A DNA stretch of 64,000 nt. It comes from Bacteroidota bacterium (lineage in GTDB: Bacteria; Bacteroidota; Bacteroidia; Flavobacteriales; Flavobacteriaceae). The notes under the pieces were generated by a model. That model did no database searches, had not been told where the DNA came from, and saw only the letters and a list, made by a program, of their open reading frames with translations. The stretch covers positions 62,001 to 126,000 of the forward strand of contig JAEWJM010000019.1 of assembly GCA_023386585.1 (NCBI GenBank), in the 5' to 3' direction. The position numbers and the translations under genes were made by a program. Within the stretch, counting starts at the first letter, position 1. Every line of letters starts with the position of its first letter. Positions 35,596 through 43,725 of the stretch are shown here, in pieces.

Positions 35596-36479
35596 AAAAG
35601 TTATTGTTGATTCTACTGATATCTTCAGTCGGTTGCGCCCAAAACGAAGGCACGATCAATAGCGCGGGCTCGAAGTTATACTATCGGACATTCGGAGCGG
35701 GAAAACCGCTGCTGATCATAAATGGCGGTCCGGGAATGAACAGTAACGGCTTTGTATCGATCGCTCAGACGTTGTCAGATCATTATAAAACAATACTGTA
35801 CGACCAGCGCGGCACCGGGAAATCGACGCTCGAAAAGAGTGATTCCACAACCATAACAATGGATTTGATGGTTGCGGACATGGAAAACCTTCGCACCGCA
35901 TTGCATATCGATAAATGGAGCATTCTCGGACAATCTTTTGGCGGAATGCTGGCTGCATACTACGCAACAAAACATCCGGAACACATTGACAGGATCGTCA
36001 TGTCATCTTCGGGAGGCATTGACCTCGGACTTTTGTCGAACGGTAATCTTATTGTCGAAAAACTGAATAAGACGCAACGGGATTCGCTCGATTACTGGAA
36101 TGCAAAAATTGCGGCGGGCGACAATTCATTTGCCACGAGATTGGGGCGCGGACGTGCGTTGGCTCCGGCGTATCTTTACAATAAGAAAAATGTGCCGACG
36201 ATCGCGCAGCGTTTGACTGAAAGCAATCAGCAGATAAACGGATTGGTCTGGCAGGATATGCAACGGATCAAGTTCAACTGCGCGCCAATGCTGAAGAATT
36301 ACAAAAAGCCGGTTCTCATCCTCCAGGGAAAAAATGACATCCTGCCGGTGTCGATTGCCGAAAAGATCCACGATGCATTTCCAAATTCGCAACTGCTATT
36401 GCTGGACAAATGCGCCCATTACGGCTGGCTTGACGCTCCGGATCAATACCTGAAAGCAGTCAATAACTTTTTAAATTGA
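35592..36479 (+). CDS. alpha/beta-hydrolase lipoprotein, proline iminopeptidase-like
   Basis: A 295-aa hydrolase with a lipoprotein signal (LLISSVGC, Cys15). The oxyanion segment is INGGPGMNS, the nucleophile Ser115 lies in LGQSFGGML, and the His near the C-terminus is in DKCAHYGWLD. The fold is that of prolyl aminopeptidase-like hydrolases. Being lipidated, it should act outside the cytoplasm, for instance releasing an aromatic acid from an ester or amide before uptake. Its ATG overlaps the hydroxylase stop by 4 bases, so it belongs to the aromatic operon. Confidence 0.82.
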   Translation: MKKLLLILLISSVGCAQNEGTINSAGSKLYYRTFGAGKPLLIINGGPGMNSNGFVSIAQTLSDHYKTILYDQRGTGKSTLEKSDSTTITMDLMVADMENLRTALHIDKWSILGQSFGGMLAAYYATKHPEHIDRIVMSSSGGIDLGLLSNGNLIVEKLNKTQRDSLDYWNAKIAAGDNSFATRLGRGRALAPAYLYNKKNVPTIAQRLTESNQQINGLVWQDMQRIKFNCAPMLKNYKKPVLILQGKNDILPVSIAEKIHDAFPNSQLLLLDKCAHYGWLDAPDQYLKAVNNFLN

Positions 36480-36484
36480 ACAAA

Positions 36485-38089
36485 ATGTTCCGCTACACAG
36501 ACAACTTTGCGCACGACAGCCTCCCGCCCGAAGAACTTATGCCCGACTGCTCGTGGAACGATCCGGCTTTCGATTTGCCGTCAGATTTGAATTGCGCCCA
36601 CCGGCTGCTCGATTTCCATATTGAAAACGGCAACGGTGACAGAATTGCGTTGCGCAGCTTCGGGAAAACGTGGACATACCAAGAACTGTATGAGAAATCA
36701 AACCAGATTGCGCATGTCCTTGTTGACGATCTCGGACTCGTAGATGGCAACCGCGTGCTGATCCGTTCGGCAAACAATCCCATGATGGTCGCCTGTTGGT
36801 TCGCGGTTATCAAAGCCGGTGGAATCGTGGTTTCGACAATGCCTTTGCTTCGCGAAAAGGAACTTTCGGTAATGATTGATTGTGCCGAAATTTCACTGGC
36901 GCTTTGCGATTACCGTCTTGAAGAAGAGTTGGCCCAAGTAAAGTCTGATTTTTTAAAGCAATACATCACATTTGACGGCGCAGAAGATTCAATTTCAAAG
37001 CTTGACGTCCTGATGCACAACAAGCCGACGACATTTGAAAACTTCAAATCACCTGCAAATGCAATTTGCCTGATCGGATTTACATCGGGAACGACAGGCA
37101 AGCCAAAAATGACTTCTCATTACCATAAAGACATTTTGCTTATCTGCGAAGCCTTTCCGCGCTATGCGCTGCAACCTGTGCCCGATGATATTTTTACGGG
37201 TAGTCCGCCTCTCGGTTTCACATTCGGCCTTGGCGGATTGGTGCTTTTCCCACTCTATTTTGGCGCATCCACATTTTTGATCGAAAAACCGACACCTGAC
37301 AACCTTTTGCAGGCGATTCAGGATTTTAAGATTACAACATGTTTTACTGCACCGACGGCTTGGCGTGTAATAACCACCAAAGTTGGGGATTACGATATCT
37401 CGTCGCTTCAAAAGTGCATTTCTGCAGGTGAGACGCTTCCTGCTAAAGTGTGGCAGGATTGGTACGATGCAACGGGATTGACGATAATTGACGGAATTGG
37501 ATCCACTGAAATACTGCATATTTTCATATCGTCGAACTTTCAAAATATGAAAAAAGGCGCAACCGGATTGCCGGTTTTTGGTTACGAGGCAAAAATCATC
37601 GACAGTGCCGGAAATGATCTTCCACCAGGAGAACCCGGACGTTTGGCAGTTCGCGGTGTTACAGGCTGCAAATACCTAAATCGCGAGGACAAGCAGCGGG
37701 AATATGTCGAAAATGGCTGGAACATCACCGGGGATATTTTCAAAAAAGACGAAGACGGATTTTATTGGTTCGTCGCGCGTGGCGATGACATGATTATCTC
37801 TTCCGGTTACAACATCGGCGCCGTTGAAGTCGAAAGCGTTTTGCTGACTCATCCGGAAGTCGCCGAATGTGCAGTGGTTGGACTTCCCGATGACGAACGT
37901 GGAATGGTCGTTTGTGCGCATGTTGTCCTCAAGCAGCATTCGAAATCGTGTGACGAGTTGAAAAAAGCAATGCAGGATTGGTTTAAGGACAATGCTGCGC
38001 CATACAAATATCCGCGGGTGATCAATTTTATTGAGTCGCTTCCGAAAACTGAGACAGGAAAAATCCAGCGGTTTAAACTAAAAAATTGA
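36485..38089 (+). CDS. aryl-CoA ligase (2-aminobenzoate/salicylate-CoA ligase-like)
   Basis: A 534-aa AMP-forming ligase. The N-terminus FRYTDNFAHDSLPPEELMPD is typical of the benzoate/2-aminobenzoate-CoA ligase branch. ATP loop is GFTSGTTGKPKMTSHY, A5 region GIGSTEILHIF, A8 GDDMIISSGYNIGAVEVES, and the C-terminal catalytic Lys is in LPKTETGKIQRFK. It should activate an ortho-substituted benzoate to the CoA thioester used by the bifunctional hydroxylase. The ATG at 36485 is preferred; a TTG at 36476 overlaps the previous stop. Confidence 0.88.
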   Translation: MFRYTDNFAHDSLPPEELMPDCSWNDPAFDLPSDLNCAHRLLDFHIENGNGDRIALRSFGKTWTYQELYEKSNQIAHVLVDDLGLVDGNRVLIRSANNPMMVACWFAVIKAGGIVVSTMPLLREKELSVMIDCAEISLALCDYRLEEELAQVKSDFLKQYITFDGAEDSISKLDVLMHNKPTTFENFKSPANAICLIGFTSGTTGKPKMTSHYHKDILLICEAFPRYALQPVPDDIFTGSPPLGFTFGLGGLVLFPLYFGASTFLIEKPTPDNLLQAIQDFKITTCFTAPTAWRVITTKVGDYDISSLQKCISAGETLPAKVWQDWYDATGLTIIDGIGSTEILHIFISSNFQNMKKGATGLPVFGYEAKIIDSAGNDLPPGEPGRLAVRGVTGCKYLNREDKQREYVENGWNITGDIFKKDEDGFYWFVARGDDMIISSGYNIGAVEVESVLLTHPEVAECAVVGLPDDERGMVVCAHVVLKQHSKSCDELKKAMQDWFKDNAAPYKYPRVINFIESLPKTETGKIQRFKLKN

Positions 38090-38093
38090 AACC

Positions 38094-39674
38094 ATGAGAA
38101 AAGTTTTCGTCTGGTTCAGCGTCGGGCTGTTGCTGCTCACGGCCATGCTCACTTATATCAATTTGAAATTCATATTCTTATTGATTTTCTTCATTCCTAT
38201 CATTGTCATGGGATTTTACGACATGTACCAGTCGAAACATACGATCAAAAGGAATTTCCCATTGTTGGGCCGTATGCGGTACTTACTCGAAGGCATCGGA
38301 CCTGAAATGCGGCAGTATTTCATAGAAACCAATACCGATGGAAGGCCTTTCAATCGATTGCAACGAAGCCTGGTTTATCAGCGCAGCAAGAAGGAAAATG
38401 ACATGCATCCATTCGGAACGCAACTCGATGTTTATGATGAAGGCTACCAATGGGTGAACCACAGCATCCGCGCCATTGCGTTTGCAGATATCGATCAGAA
38501 TCCGAAGGTACGTATCGGGTCATCACAATGCACGCGGCCCTATTCTGCCAGCCTGTTCAACATCAGCGCGATGAGTTATGGATCATTGAGTAAAAACGCG
38601 ATCATTGCCCTGAATGAAGGCGCAAAAATCGGCGGCTTCTATCACAATACCGGCGAAGGCGGTTTGTCGCCTTACCATTTGGGCGGTGGCGACGTTGTTT
38701 GGAATATCGGAACCGCATACTTTAGCTGTCGGGATGACTTCGGAGTTTTTTCCCTCGAACAGTTCACGAAACGCGCCCATTACGAGAATGTCAAAATGAT
38801 CGAGATCAAGTTTTCTCAAGGTGCGAAACCCGGCCACGGAGGAATTTTGCCAAAAGAAAAAGTTACCGATGAAATCGCTGCGATCAGGCTGGTGAAAAAA
38901 GGAGGCGACATCATTTCTCCGCCAAGGCATTCTGCATTCACAACTCCATTGCAACTGATGGGTTTCGTAAGGACACTTCGCGAAGCTTCCGGCGGAAAGC
39001 CGATCGGAATGAAGTTTTGCGTCGGCAATAAGTCGGAATTTCTCGCGATTTGCAAAGCAATGGTCGAAACCAAGACTTATTTTGATTTTATTACCGTTGA
39101 TGGCGGGGAAGGCGGAACAGGAGCTGCGCCACAGGAATATTCTGACCATGTCGGAATGCCGTTGCGCGATGCACTCGCGTTTGTTTACGACGCTCTGGTT
39201 GGATTCGATTTAAAGCATGAGATAAAGATCATTGCAAGCGGTAAAGTCATAAGCGGTTTCGATATTATCAGGGCGCTTTCGATGGGCGCAGATCTTTGCA
39301 ACTCGGCACGAGGGATGATGTTCGCGCTTGGTTGTATCCAGGCACTGGAATGTCACAACAATACTTGCCCGACCGGAGTGGCAACCCAGGATCCAAAACT
39401 CACCAAAGGACTTGTTCCTGAAGAAAAAAGCGTTCGCGTGGCGCGGTACCAGCACGAAACCGTCCGGGCGGCAATGGAACTTATGGCTTCGGCCGGGATC
39501 GACCATCCTGACAACGTCGGACGTGACCTGGTGAGCATGCGAATCGACAAAACCCATATCTCAAAATTCTCAGAGCTTTTCCCCGAATTGAAAAAGGGAT
39601 GTTTGCTGCAGGCTGAAACCGTACCCGATAATTTATATTACGACTGGAAAGCTGCAAGTTCGGAAAGCTTTTAA
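38094..39674 (+). CDS. membrane-anchored FMN-binding glutamate synthase (GltB central-domain) family protein
   Basis: A 526-aa protein. Two N-terminal hydrophobic helices (residues about 4-46) are followed by a glutamate-synthase-like TIM barrel: SAMSYGSLSKNAI, GEGGLSPYH, KPGHGGILP, DGGEGGTGAAP. The 3Fe-4S cluster ligands are present in CIQALECHNNTCPTGVATQ. It lacks the amidotransferase domain, so it is not a complete glutamate synthase; ammonia- or electron-transfer roles are possible. It lies between the ligase (4-base gap) and thioesterase genes of the aromatic operon, perhaps to capture ammonia released by the nitrilase or by an amino-aromatic. Confidence 0.85.
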   Translation: MRKVFVWFSVGLLLLTAMLTYINLKFIFLLIFFIPIIVMGFYDMYQSKHTIKRNFPLLGRMRYLLEGIGPEMRQYFIETNTDGRPFNRLQRSLVYQRSKKENDMHPFGTQLDVYDEGYQWVNHSIRAIAFADIDQNPKVRIGSSQCTRPYSASLFNISAMSYGSLSKNAIIALNEGAKIGGFYHNTGEGGLSPYHLGGGDVVWNIGTAYFSCRDDFGVFSLEQFTKRAHYENVKMIEIKFSQGAKPGHGGILPKEKVTDEIAAIRLVKKGGDIISPPRHSAFTTPLQLMGFVRTLREASGGKPIGMKFCVGNKSEFLAICKAMVETKTYFDFITVDGGEGGTGAAPQEYSDHVGMPLRDALAFVYDALVGFDLKHEIKIIASGKVISGFDIIRALSMGADLCNSARGMMFALGCIQALECHNNTCPTGVATQDPKLTKGLVPEEKSVRVARYQHETVRAAMELMASAGIDHPDNVGRDLVSMRIDKTHISKFSELFPELKKGCLLQAETVPDNLYYDWKAASSESF

Positions 39675-39684
39675 ACACATCCTT

Positions 39685-40116
39685 ATGTTCAGAAAAAAAG
39701 AAAAAATACGCTTTAAACACGTCGATTATGCCGGAATCGTATTCTATCCCCGATTCCTCGAAATGCTCAATGACTTGGTTGAAGATTGGTTCGAAGAAGC
39801 GCTAGACAGACCGTTTTCCCGGATTCACGAGACAAACGGGATTCCAACAGTGGATTTAAAAGTCCAATTTAAAAAGCCGGCCCGCATTGGCGATCACCTG
39901 GAAAAGTTCCTCTGGGTGAAAAGCATCGGCGCGGCTGCTGTCACGTGTGGTTTCCGGTTTGAAGATGAGGGCGCCAACACTTGCCTTGAAGGCGAAGTCA
40001 CTTTGGTGAATGTCGCCCTGAGTAAAGAAACCGGTAAGATTAAATCGGAACCATTCAGCGATGCCACGCGGTTACTGATTGAAAAATTTGTATTCGAAGA
40101 TCCGCAGACGCTATAA
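39685..40116 (+). CDS. 4-hydroxybenzoyl-CoA thioesterase-like hot-dog protein
   Basis: A 143-aa thioesterase. The signature HVDYAGIVFYPRFLEMLND carries the catalytic Asp14 of the 4HBT family. In this cluster it is the natural candidate to hydrolyse gentisyl-CoA to free gentisate before ring opening. It starts 11 bases after the GltB-like gene and is followed by the nitrilase after 40 bases. Confidence 0.85.
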   Translation: MFRKKEKIRFKHVDYAGIVFYPRFLEMLNDLVEDWFEEALDRPFSRIHETNGIPTVDLKVQFKKPARIGDHLEKFLWVKSIGAAAVTCGFRFEDEGANTCLEGEVTLVNVALSKETGKIKSEPFSDATRLLIEKFVFEDPQTL

Positions 40117-40156
40117 CAGCCAATGCTTTTCGTATTTTTATAGCTAAATTTTTAAA

Positions 40157-41140
40157 ATGGAATTCTCCAGATTCAAGGCTGCCTCAGTCCAGACGTCACC
40201 CGTTTTTCTTGATGTCGATAAAACGATCGACAAAGCTTTGTCATTCATTTCGGAGGCCGCGTCAAATGGCGCGCAACTCGTCGCATTTCCCGAAGTCTTC
40301 GTTGCAGGTTACCCCTATTGGAACTGGATCATGACGCCGGTTCAGGGAAGTTCGTGGTACGAAAAATTATATCGGAATTCTGTATTGGCAGACGGTCCGG
40401 AAATCGCTAAAATCTGCAAGGCTGCTGCCGATAATAATTGCCATGTTGTCATTGGGATTAACGAGCGCGGCGAAAGCTATGGCGAGATTTACAATACAAA
40501 TCTAATCATCGACAATAAAGGATCGATCGTTGGAAAGCACCGCAAATTGGTGCCAACATGGGCTGAAAAGCTCACATGGACTTCAGGCGACGGATCTTCA
40601 TTAAAAGTTTACAAAACCGAAATCGGGCCGATTGGTACGCTAGCCTGCGGTGAAAATACCAATACGCTCGCTCGTTTTACCTTGCTCAGCCAGGGCGAAT
40701 TGATCCACATTGCAAACTATATCTCGCTTCCCGTTGCGCCACCCGATTACAACATGGCAGAAGCGATCAAGATTCGCGCGGCAGCACATTCTTTTGAGGG
40801 AAAACTCTTCACGGTCGTTTCGTGCTCGACCATTTCAAAAGAAATTATCGAAGCGATGAAACCCGATGTGCCGAATGCCGATGAACTGCTGACGCGTAAA
40901 AACTCCGCTTTTTCCGGGATTATAGGTCCGAACGGCGCCGTCGTTGGCGAACCGCTGATTGATGAGGAAGGAATCGTTTACGCCGATATCGACCTTTCAA
41001 AATGCATCCAGCCAAAGCAAATGCACGACATTCTTGGCCATTACAACCGATTTGACATTTTCGACCTGCGCGTCAACACGGCGCCAACCCGAAAAATAAC
41101 TTTTATTGATAATCATGAAGAATTTCAAAAGCCCAAATAA
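40157..41140 (+). CDS. nitrilase
   Basis: A 327-aa carbon-nitrogen hydrolase with the complete Glu-Lys-Cys triad: Glu46 (FPEVFVAGYPYW), Lys130 (GKHRKLVPTWAE) and Cys164 (TLACGENTNTLARF). The GKHRKLVPT and LACGENxN patterns match true nitrilases, which turn nitriles into acids and ammonia, rather than amidases or carbamoylases. In the aromatic cluster it may produce an aryl or arylacetic acid from a nitrile; the natural substrate is unknown. No signal peptide. It is followed by a 103-base pyrimidine-rich gap. Confidence 0.9.
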   Translation: MEFSRFKAASVQTSPVFLDVDKTIDKALSFISEAASNGAQLVAFPEVFVAGYPYWNWIMTPVQGSSWYEKLYRNSVLADGPEIAKICKAAADNNCHVVIGINERGESYGEIYNTNLIIDNKGSIVGKHRKLVPTWAEKLTWTSGDGSSLKVYKTEIGPIGTLACGENTNTLARFTLLSQGELIHIANYISLPVAPPDYNMAEAIKIRAAAHSFEGKLFTVVSCSTISKEIIEAMKPDVPNADELLTRKNSAFSGIIGPNGAVVGEPLIDEEGIVYADIDLSKCIQPKQMHDILGHYNRFDIFDLRVNTAPTRKITFIDNHEEFQKPK

Positions 41141-41243
41141 GCCGTACCTCGTTCGTCATTTGGCATTCGACCTTCGGCATTTATCGTTCGACTTTTGACT
41201 TCGTTCAACTTTCAACTCTTGACATTCAACTTACAACCAAACT

Positions 41244-42353
41244 ATGGAAGCAAAATATTCTGATGACGTACTCGGCCGTGCACGGGTTCAGGACACTCCC
41301 GAACTCGAGGCGTATTATGCCGAACTGAAAAGCCTGGGCGCCGGCGCGCTGTGGACGGTGGCAAACGACATCGAGCCATGGGAACCGCGAACCTCGTCGG
41401 TTCCGATGCTTTGGCGATACGACGATCTGCGCGAACTCGTACTGAAATCATCGGAACTTGTCACTCCGGAACAGGCCGGCCGTCGTGTGGTTTACCTGGT
41501 GAATGACAAACGGCGCGATGTCAGCGCTGCGGTTGGTTGGCTTTACACCGGAATTCAGGTCACACGTCCCGGCGAGAGCACATCCGCGCATCGCCATAAA
41601 GCTTCGGCACTTCGTTTTATTATGGAAGGCGCTGGCGGTTACACTGTTGTGGATGGCAACAAGATCACTTTTGAGGTCAATGATTTTGTCATTACGCCCA
41701 ACTCTGCCTGGCACGAGCATGGCGTTGCTGAGGATGGAAAGACATGTATTTGGCAGGACGGACTCGACATTCCGCTTGTGAATGCGCTCGAGGCCAATGA
41801 TTATGCGGTTTTCGATGGGAAGCAACCATTAACTCGCCCAATCAATCATTCGCCAATGTCTTATGCGGCATCGGGTGTTATTCCCGCCGATGTAGTTTGG
41901 GACAAGCCTTATTCGCCGCTGTTTAAATATTCATGGAAACAGGTTTATCCCGCGCTTTTGGAAGCCGCACAGGTTCAGCAAGGTTCACCTTTCGACGGAA
42001 TAATTATGCAATATTCCAACCCATTAACCGGAGGTCATGTGATGCAAACCATGGGCGCATCGATGCAATTGCTTCGTCCGGACGAGCACACGCGGGCGCA
42101 CAAGCACACGGGCTCGTTTGTTTACCAATGCGCGAAGGGAAAAGGTTATTCCGTCATTGGTGGCAAGCGCTACGACTGGAAAGAGCGTGATATTTTCTGC
42201 GTCCCATCGTGGGAATGGCACGAGCACGTGAACCTTTCCGAAACCGAAGATGCGTGCCTCTTTTCGTTCAATGATTTGCCGGTGATCGAGAAACTCGGGC
42301 TCTACCAGGAAAAAGCGTATGAAGACAATAACGGCTTTCAAAAACTGATTTAG
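41244..42353 (+). CDS. gentisate 1,2-dioxygenase
   Basis: A 369-aa bicupin Fe(II) enzyme that opens gentisate to maleylpyruvate. The first cupin contains SAHRHKASALRFIMEG and NSAWHEHG; the second contains RAHKHTGSFVYQC and SWEWHEHVN. The N-terminal sequence ALWTVANDIEPWEPRT is typical of the family. This gene is the strongest evidence that the cluster passes through gentisate. It is followed by a structured element on the other strand. Confidence 0.92.
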   Translation: MEAKYSDDVLGRARVQDTPELEAYYAELKSLGAGALWTVANDIEPWEPRTSSVPMLWRYDDLRELVLKSSELVTPEQAGRRVVYLVNDKRRDVSAAVGWLYTGIQVTRPGESTSAHRHKASALRFIMEGAGGYTVVDGNKITFEVNDFVITPNSAWHEHGVAEDGKTCIWQDGLDIPLVNALEANDYAVFDGKQPLTRPINHSPMSYAASGVIPADVVWDKPYSPLFKYSWKQVYPALLEAAQVQQGSPFDGIIMQYSNPLTGGHVMQTMGASMQLLRPDEHTRAHKHTGSFVYQCAKGKGYSVIGGKRYDWKERDIFCVPSWEWHEHVNLSETEDACLFSFNDLPVIEKLGLYQEKAYEDNNGFQKLI

Positions 42354-42458
42354 AAGCCGGGAACCTGCTGTTCGCTAAATCTTTTCTTTGAAACCTCAAA
42401 GGTTTTCAAAACCTTTGAGGTTTAGAAAAGGATATCGCTTCCATCAGGGCTAGGCTTC
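42353..42458 (-). ncRNA. Flavo-1-like structured intergenic element, copy B
   Basis: On the minus strand: TAGCCCTGATGGAAGCGATA, then the bulged helix (ATC[C]TTTTCT pairing with AGAAAAGAT), then TTAGCGAACAGCAGG; the ends pair as GAAGCC/GGCTTC. Its loop is replaced by a long perfect hairpin. Shares conserved blocks with copies A and C. Confidence 0.65.
42391..42423. repeat. perfect 16-base inverted repeat inside copy B
   Basis: Arms AAACCTCAAAGGTTTT (42391-42406) and its exact reverse complement (42408-42423) are separated by one base. It forms the variable arm of the surrounding element. Confidence 0.85.
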
Positions 42459-42486
42459 TTAACAAAGAAAGAAGGAACACTCTAAA

Positions 42487-42669
42487 ATGAAAAAGTACCA
42501 GATAATCGCTGCATTCCGCTTCCTGCTCTACCTGATTGCGTTTTCGGCTGTTTTTATCGGGATTTTCATGGTTCTCGCCTACAAAGACCTGATGCGTGAC
42601 ATCGGGTTTTTCCTGCTAACATTTTTCTCGGCAATGATACTGCTGGGCTTAACTCAAAAACCAAGATAA
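42487..42669 (+). CDS. small two-helix membrane protein
   Basis: A 60-aa protein starting MKKYQIIAAFRFLLYLIAF, with two hydrophobic helices and a basic end. I do not recognise the family. It starts after copy B of the structured element and ends 1 base before the FAH-family gene, so it appears translated with it. Confidence 0.65.
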   Translation: MKKYQIIAAFRFLLYLIAFSAVFIGIFMVLAYKDLMRDIGFFLLTFFSAMILLGLTQKPR

Positions 42670-42670
42670 T

Positions 42671-43585
42671 ATGAAATTTGTTACCTATACGGTCAACGAC
42701 TCAGAACAAAAGCTCGGAATCCTGCAGAAGGACACCATTCTGGAATTCCAGGGCTTCGCGCATAAGACTAACCTTTCAGTGCCCTCAACAATGCTTGAGC
42801 TTATAGATGGCGGCGAGGAAATGCTTCACACAATTGGGCAAGCAGTAAAAACTGCCAGCGAAAATGTAATTTCCACATCGAGTATTCCGCTTTCGGAGGC
42901 AACGCTGCTCGCTCCCATTCCGCGCCCCCGGAAAAACATAATCGGAATTGGCCTCAATTATACCGAACACGTTGCCGAAAGTGCGCGCTCGCTTGATACT
43001 TCAAAGGAATTGCCCCAGCAGCCGATCATTTTTTCAAAACCGCCTACAACGGTTACGGGAACAAACACTTTCATTTTGCATAATACCAAACTCACGCAGC
43101 AACTCGATTGGGAAGTTGAACTCGCGGTCGTAATCGGGAAAAAAGGAAAGTATGTCAAAAAAGAAGATGCGATGGATTACGTTTACGGATATTCGGTTAT
43201 AAACGATATTAGTGCTCGCGATTGCCGGCGTTCCGGACAATGGATCGTGTCGAAAGGGCAAGACACGTTTGCACCTATGGGTCCGTGTTTAGTGACAAAA
43301 GACGAAATTACCGATCCGCAAAACCTGGAACTTTCGCTACAACTGAACGGAGTAGAAAAGCAGCGTTCCAACACAAAATTCATGTTGTTCGACATAGCCG
43401 ACCTGATCGTTGATCTGAGTACGGTTTTTACGCTCGAACCCGGAGATATAATCGCTACGGGAACTCCGGCTGGTGTCGGCGCCGGCCGCAATCCGCAGGA
43501 ATGGATGTGGGACGGCGATGTTGTTGAAGCGACCGTCGAAGGAATCGGGACGATCGTCAACACGGTTAAGGCAATTAATAATTAG
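42671..43585 (+). CDS. fumarylacetoacetate hydrolase family protein, probable maleylpyruvate hydrolase
   Basis: A 304-aa enzyme of the FAH superfamily. The metal-binding acidic residues are in LDWEVELAVVIGKKGKYV and the following YGYSVINDISARD; GLNYTEHVAES and GDIIATGTPAGVG complete the family signature. Next to gentisate dioxygenase and maleate isomerase genes, hydrolysis of maleylpyruvate to maleate and pyruvate is the best fit. A fumarylpyruvate hydrolase would require an isomerase that is not encoded here. Confidence 0.87.
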   Translation: MKFVTYTVNDSEQKLGILQKDTILEFQGFAHKTNLSVPSTMLELIDGGEEMLHTIGQAVKTASENVISTSSIPLSEATLLAPIPRPRKNIIGIGLNYTEHVAESARSLDTSKELPQQPIIFSKPPTTVTGTNTFILHNTKLTQQLDWEVELAVVIGKKGKYVKKEDAMDYVYGYSVINDISARDCRRSGQWIVSKGQDTFAPMGPCLVTKDEITDPQNLELSLQLNGVEKQRSNTKFMLFDIADLIVDLSTVFTLEPGDIIATGTPAGVGAGRNPQEWMWDGDVVEATVEGIGTIVNTVKAINN

Positions 43586-43622
43586 TAGTTAAAAATTAAT
43601 ATTTAATAAATAATGATTCGTT

Positions 43623-43709
43623 GGGGCGCGTTAGCGATGGCAGCGGAAATCCTTGCGTAACCTGTGAAGCAAGATTGAAGCGGACAGCGCGGCCGAAGGC
43701 AACGCCCGG
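43623..43709 (+). ncRNA. Flavo-1-like structured intergenic element, copy C
   Basis: Plus strand: TTAGCGATGGCAGCGGAAAT, then the helix ATC[C]TTGC pairing with GCAAGAT around a short loop, then TGAAGCGGACAGCGCGG; outer ends GGGGCG and CGCCC pair. The helix bases differ from copies A and B while pairing is kept, which is covariation visible by eye. Confidence 0.65.
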
Positions 43710-43725
43710 AAAATTAAAAAATCAA

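Noticed and set aside
41141..41243. Pyrimidine-rich gap with repeated TTCAAC and TTCGAC words
   Set aside because: The repeats are short and imperfect, without regular spacing. I see no CRISPR or tandem-repeat structure, only low-complexity filler between nitrilase and gentisate dioxygenase genes.
43621..43725. N-terminal extension of the maleate isomerase frame
   Set aside because: The 35 extra codons translate the structured element; homologues begin at MKKIRIG.
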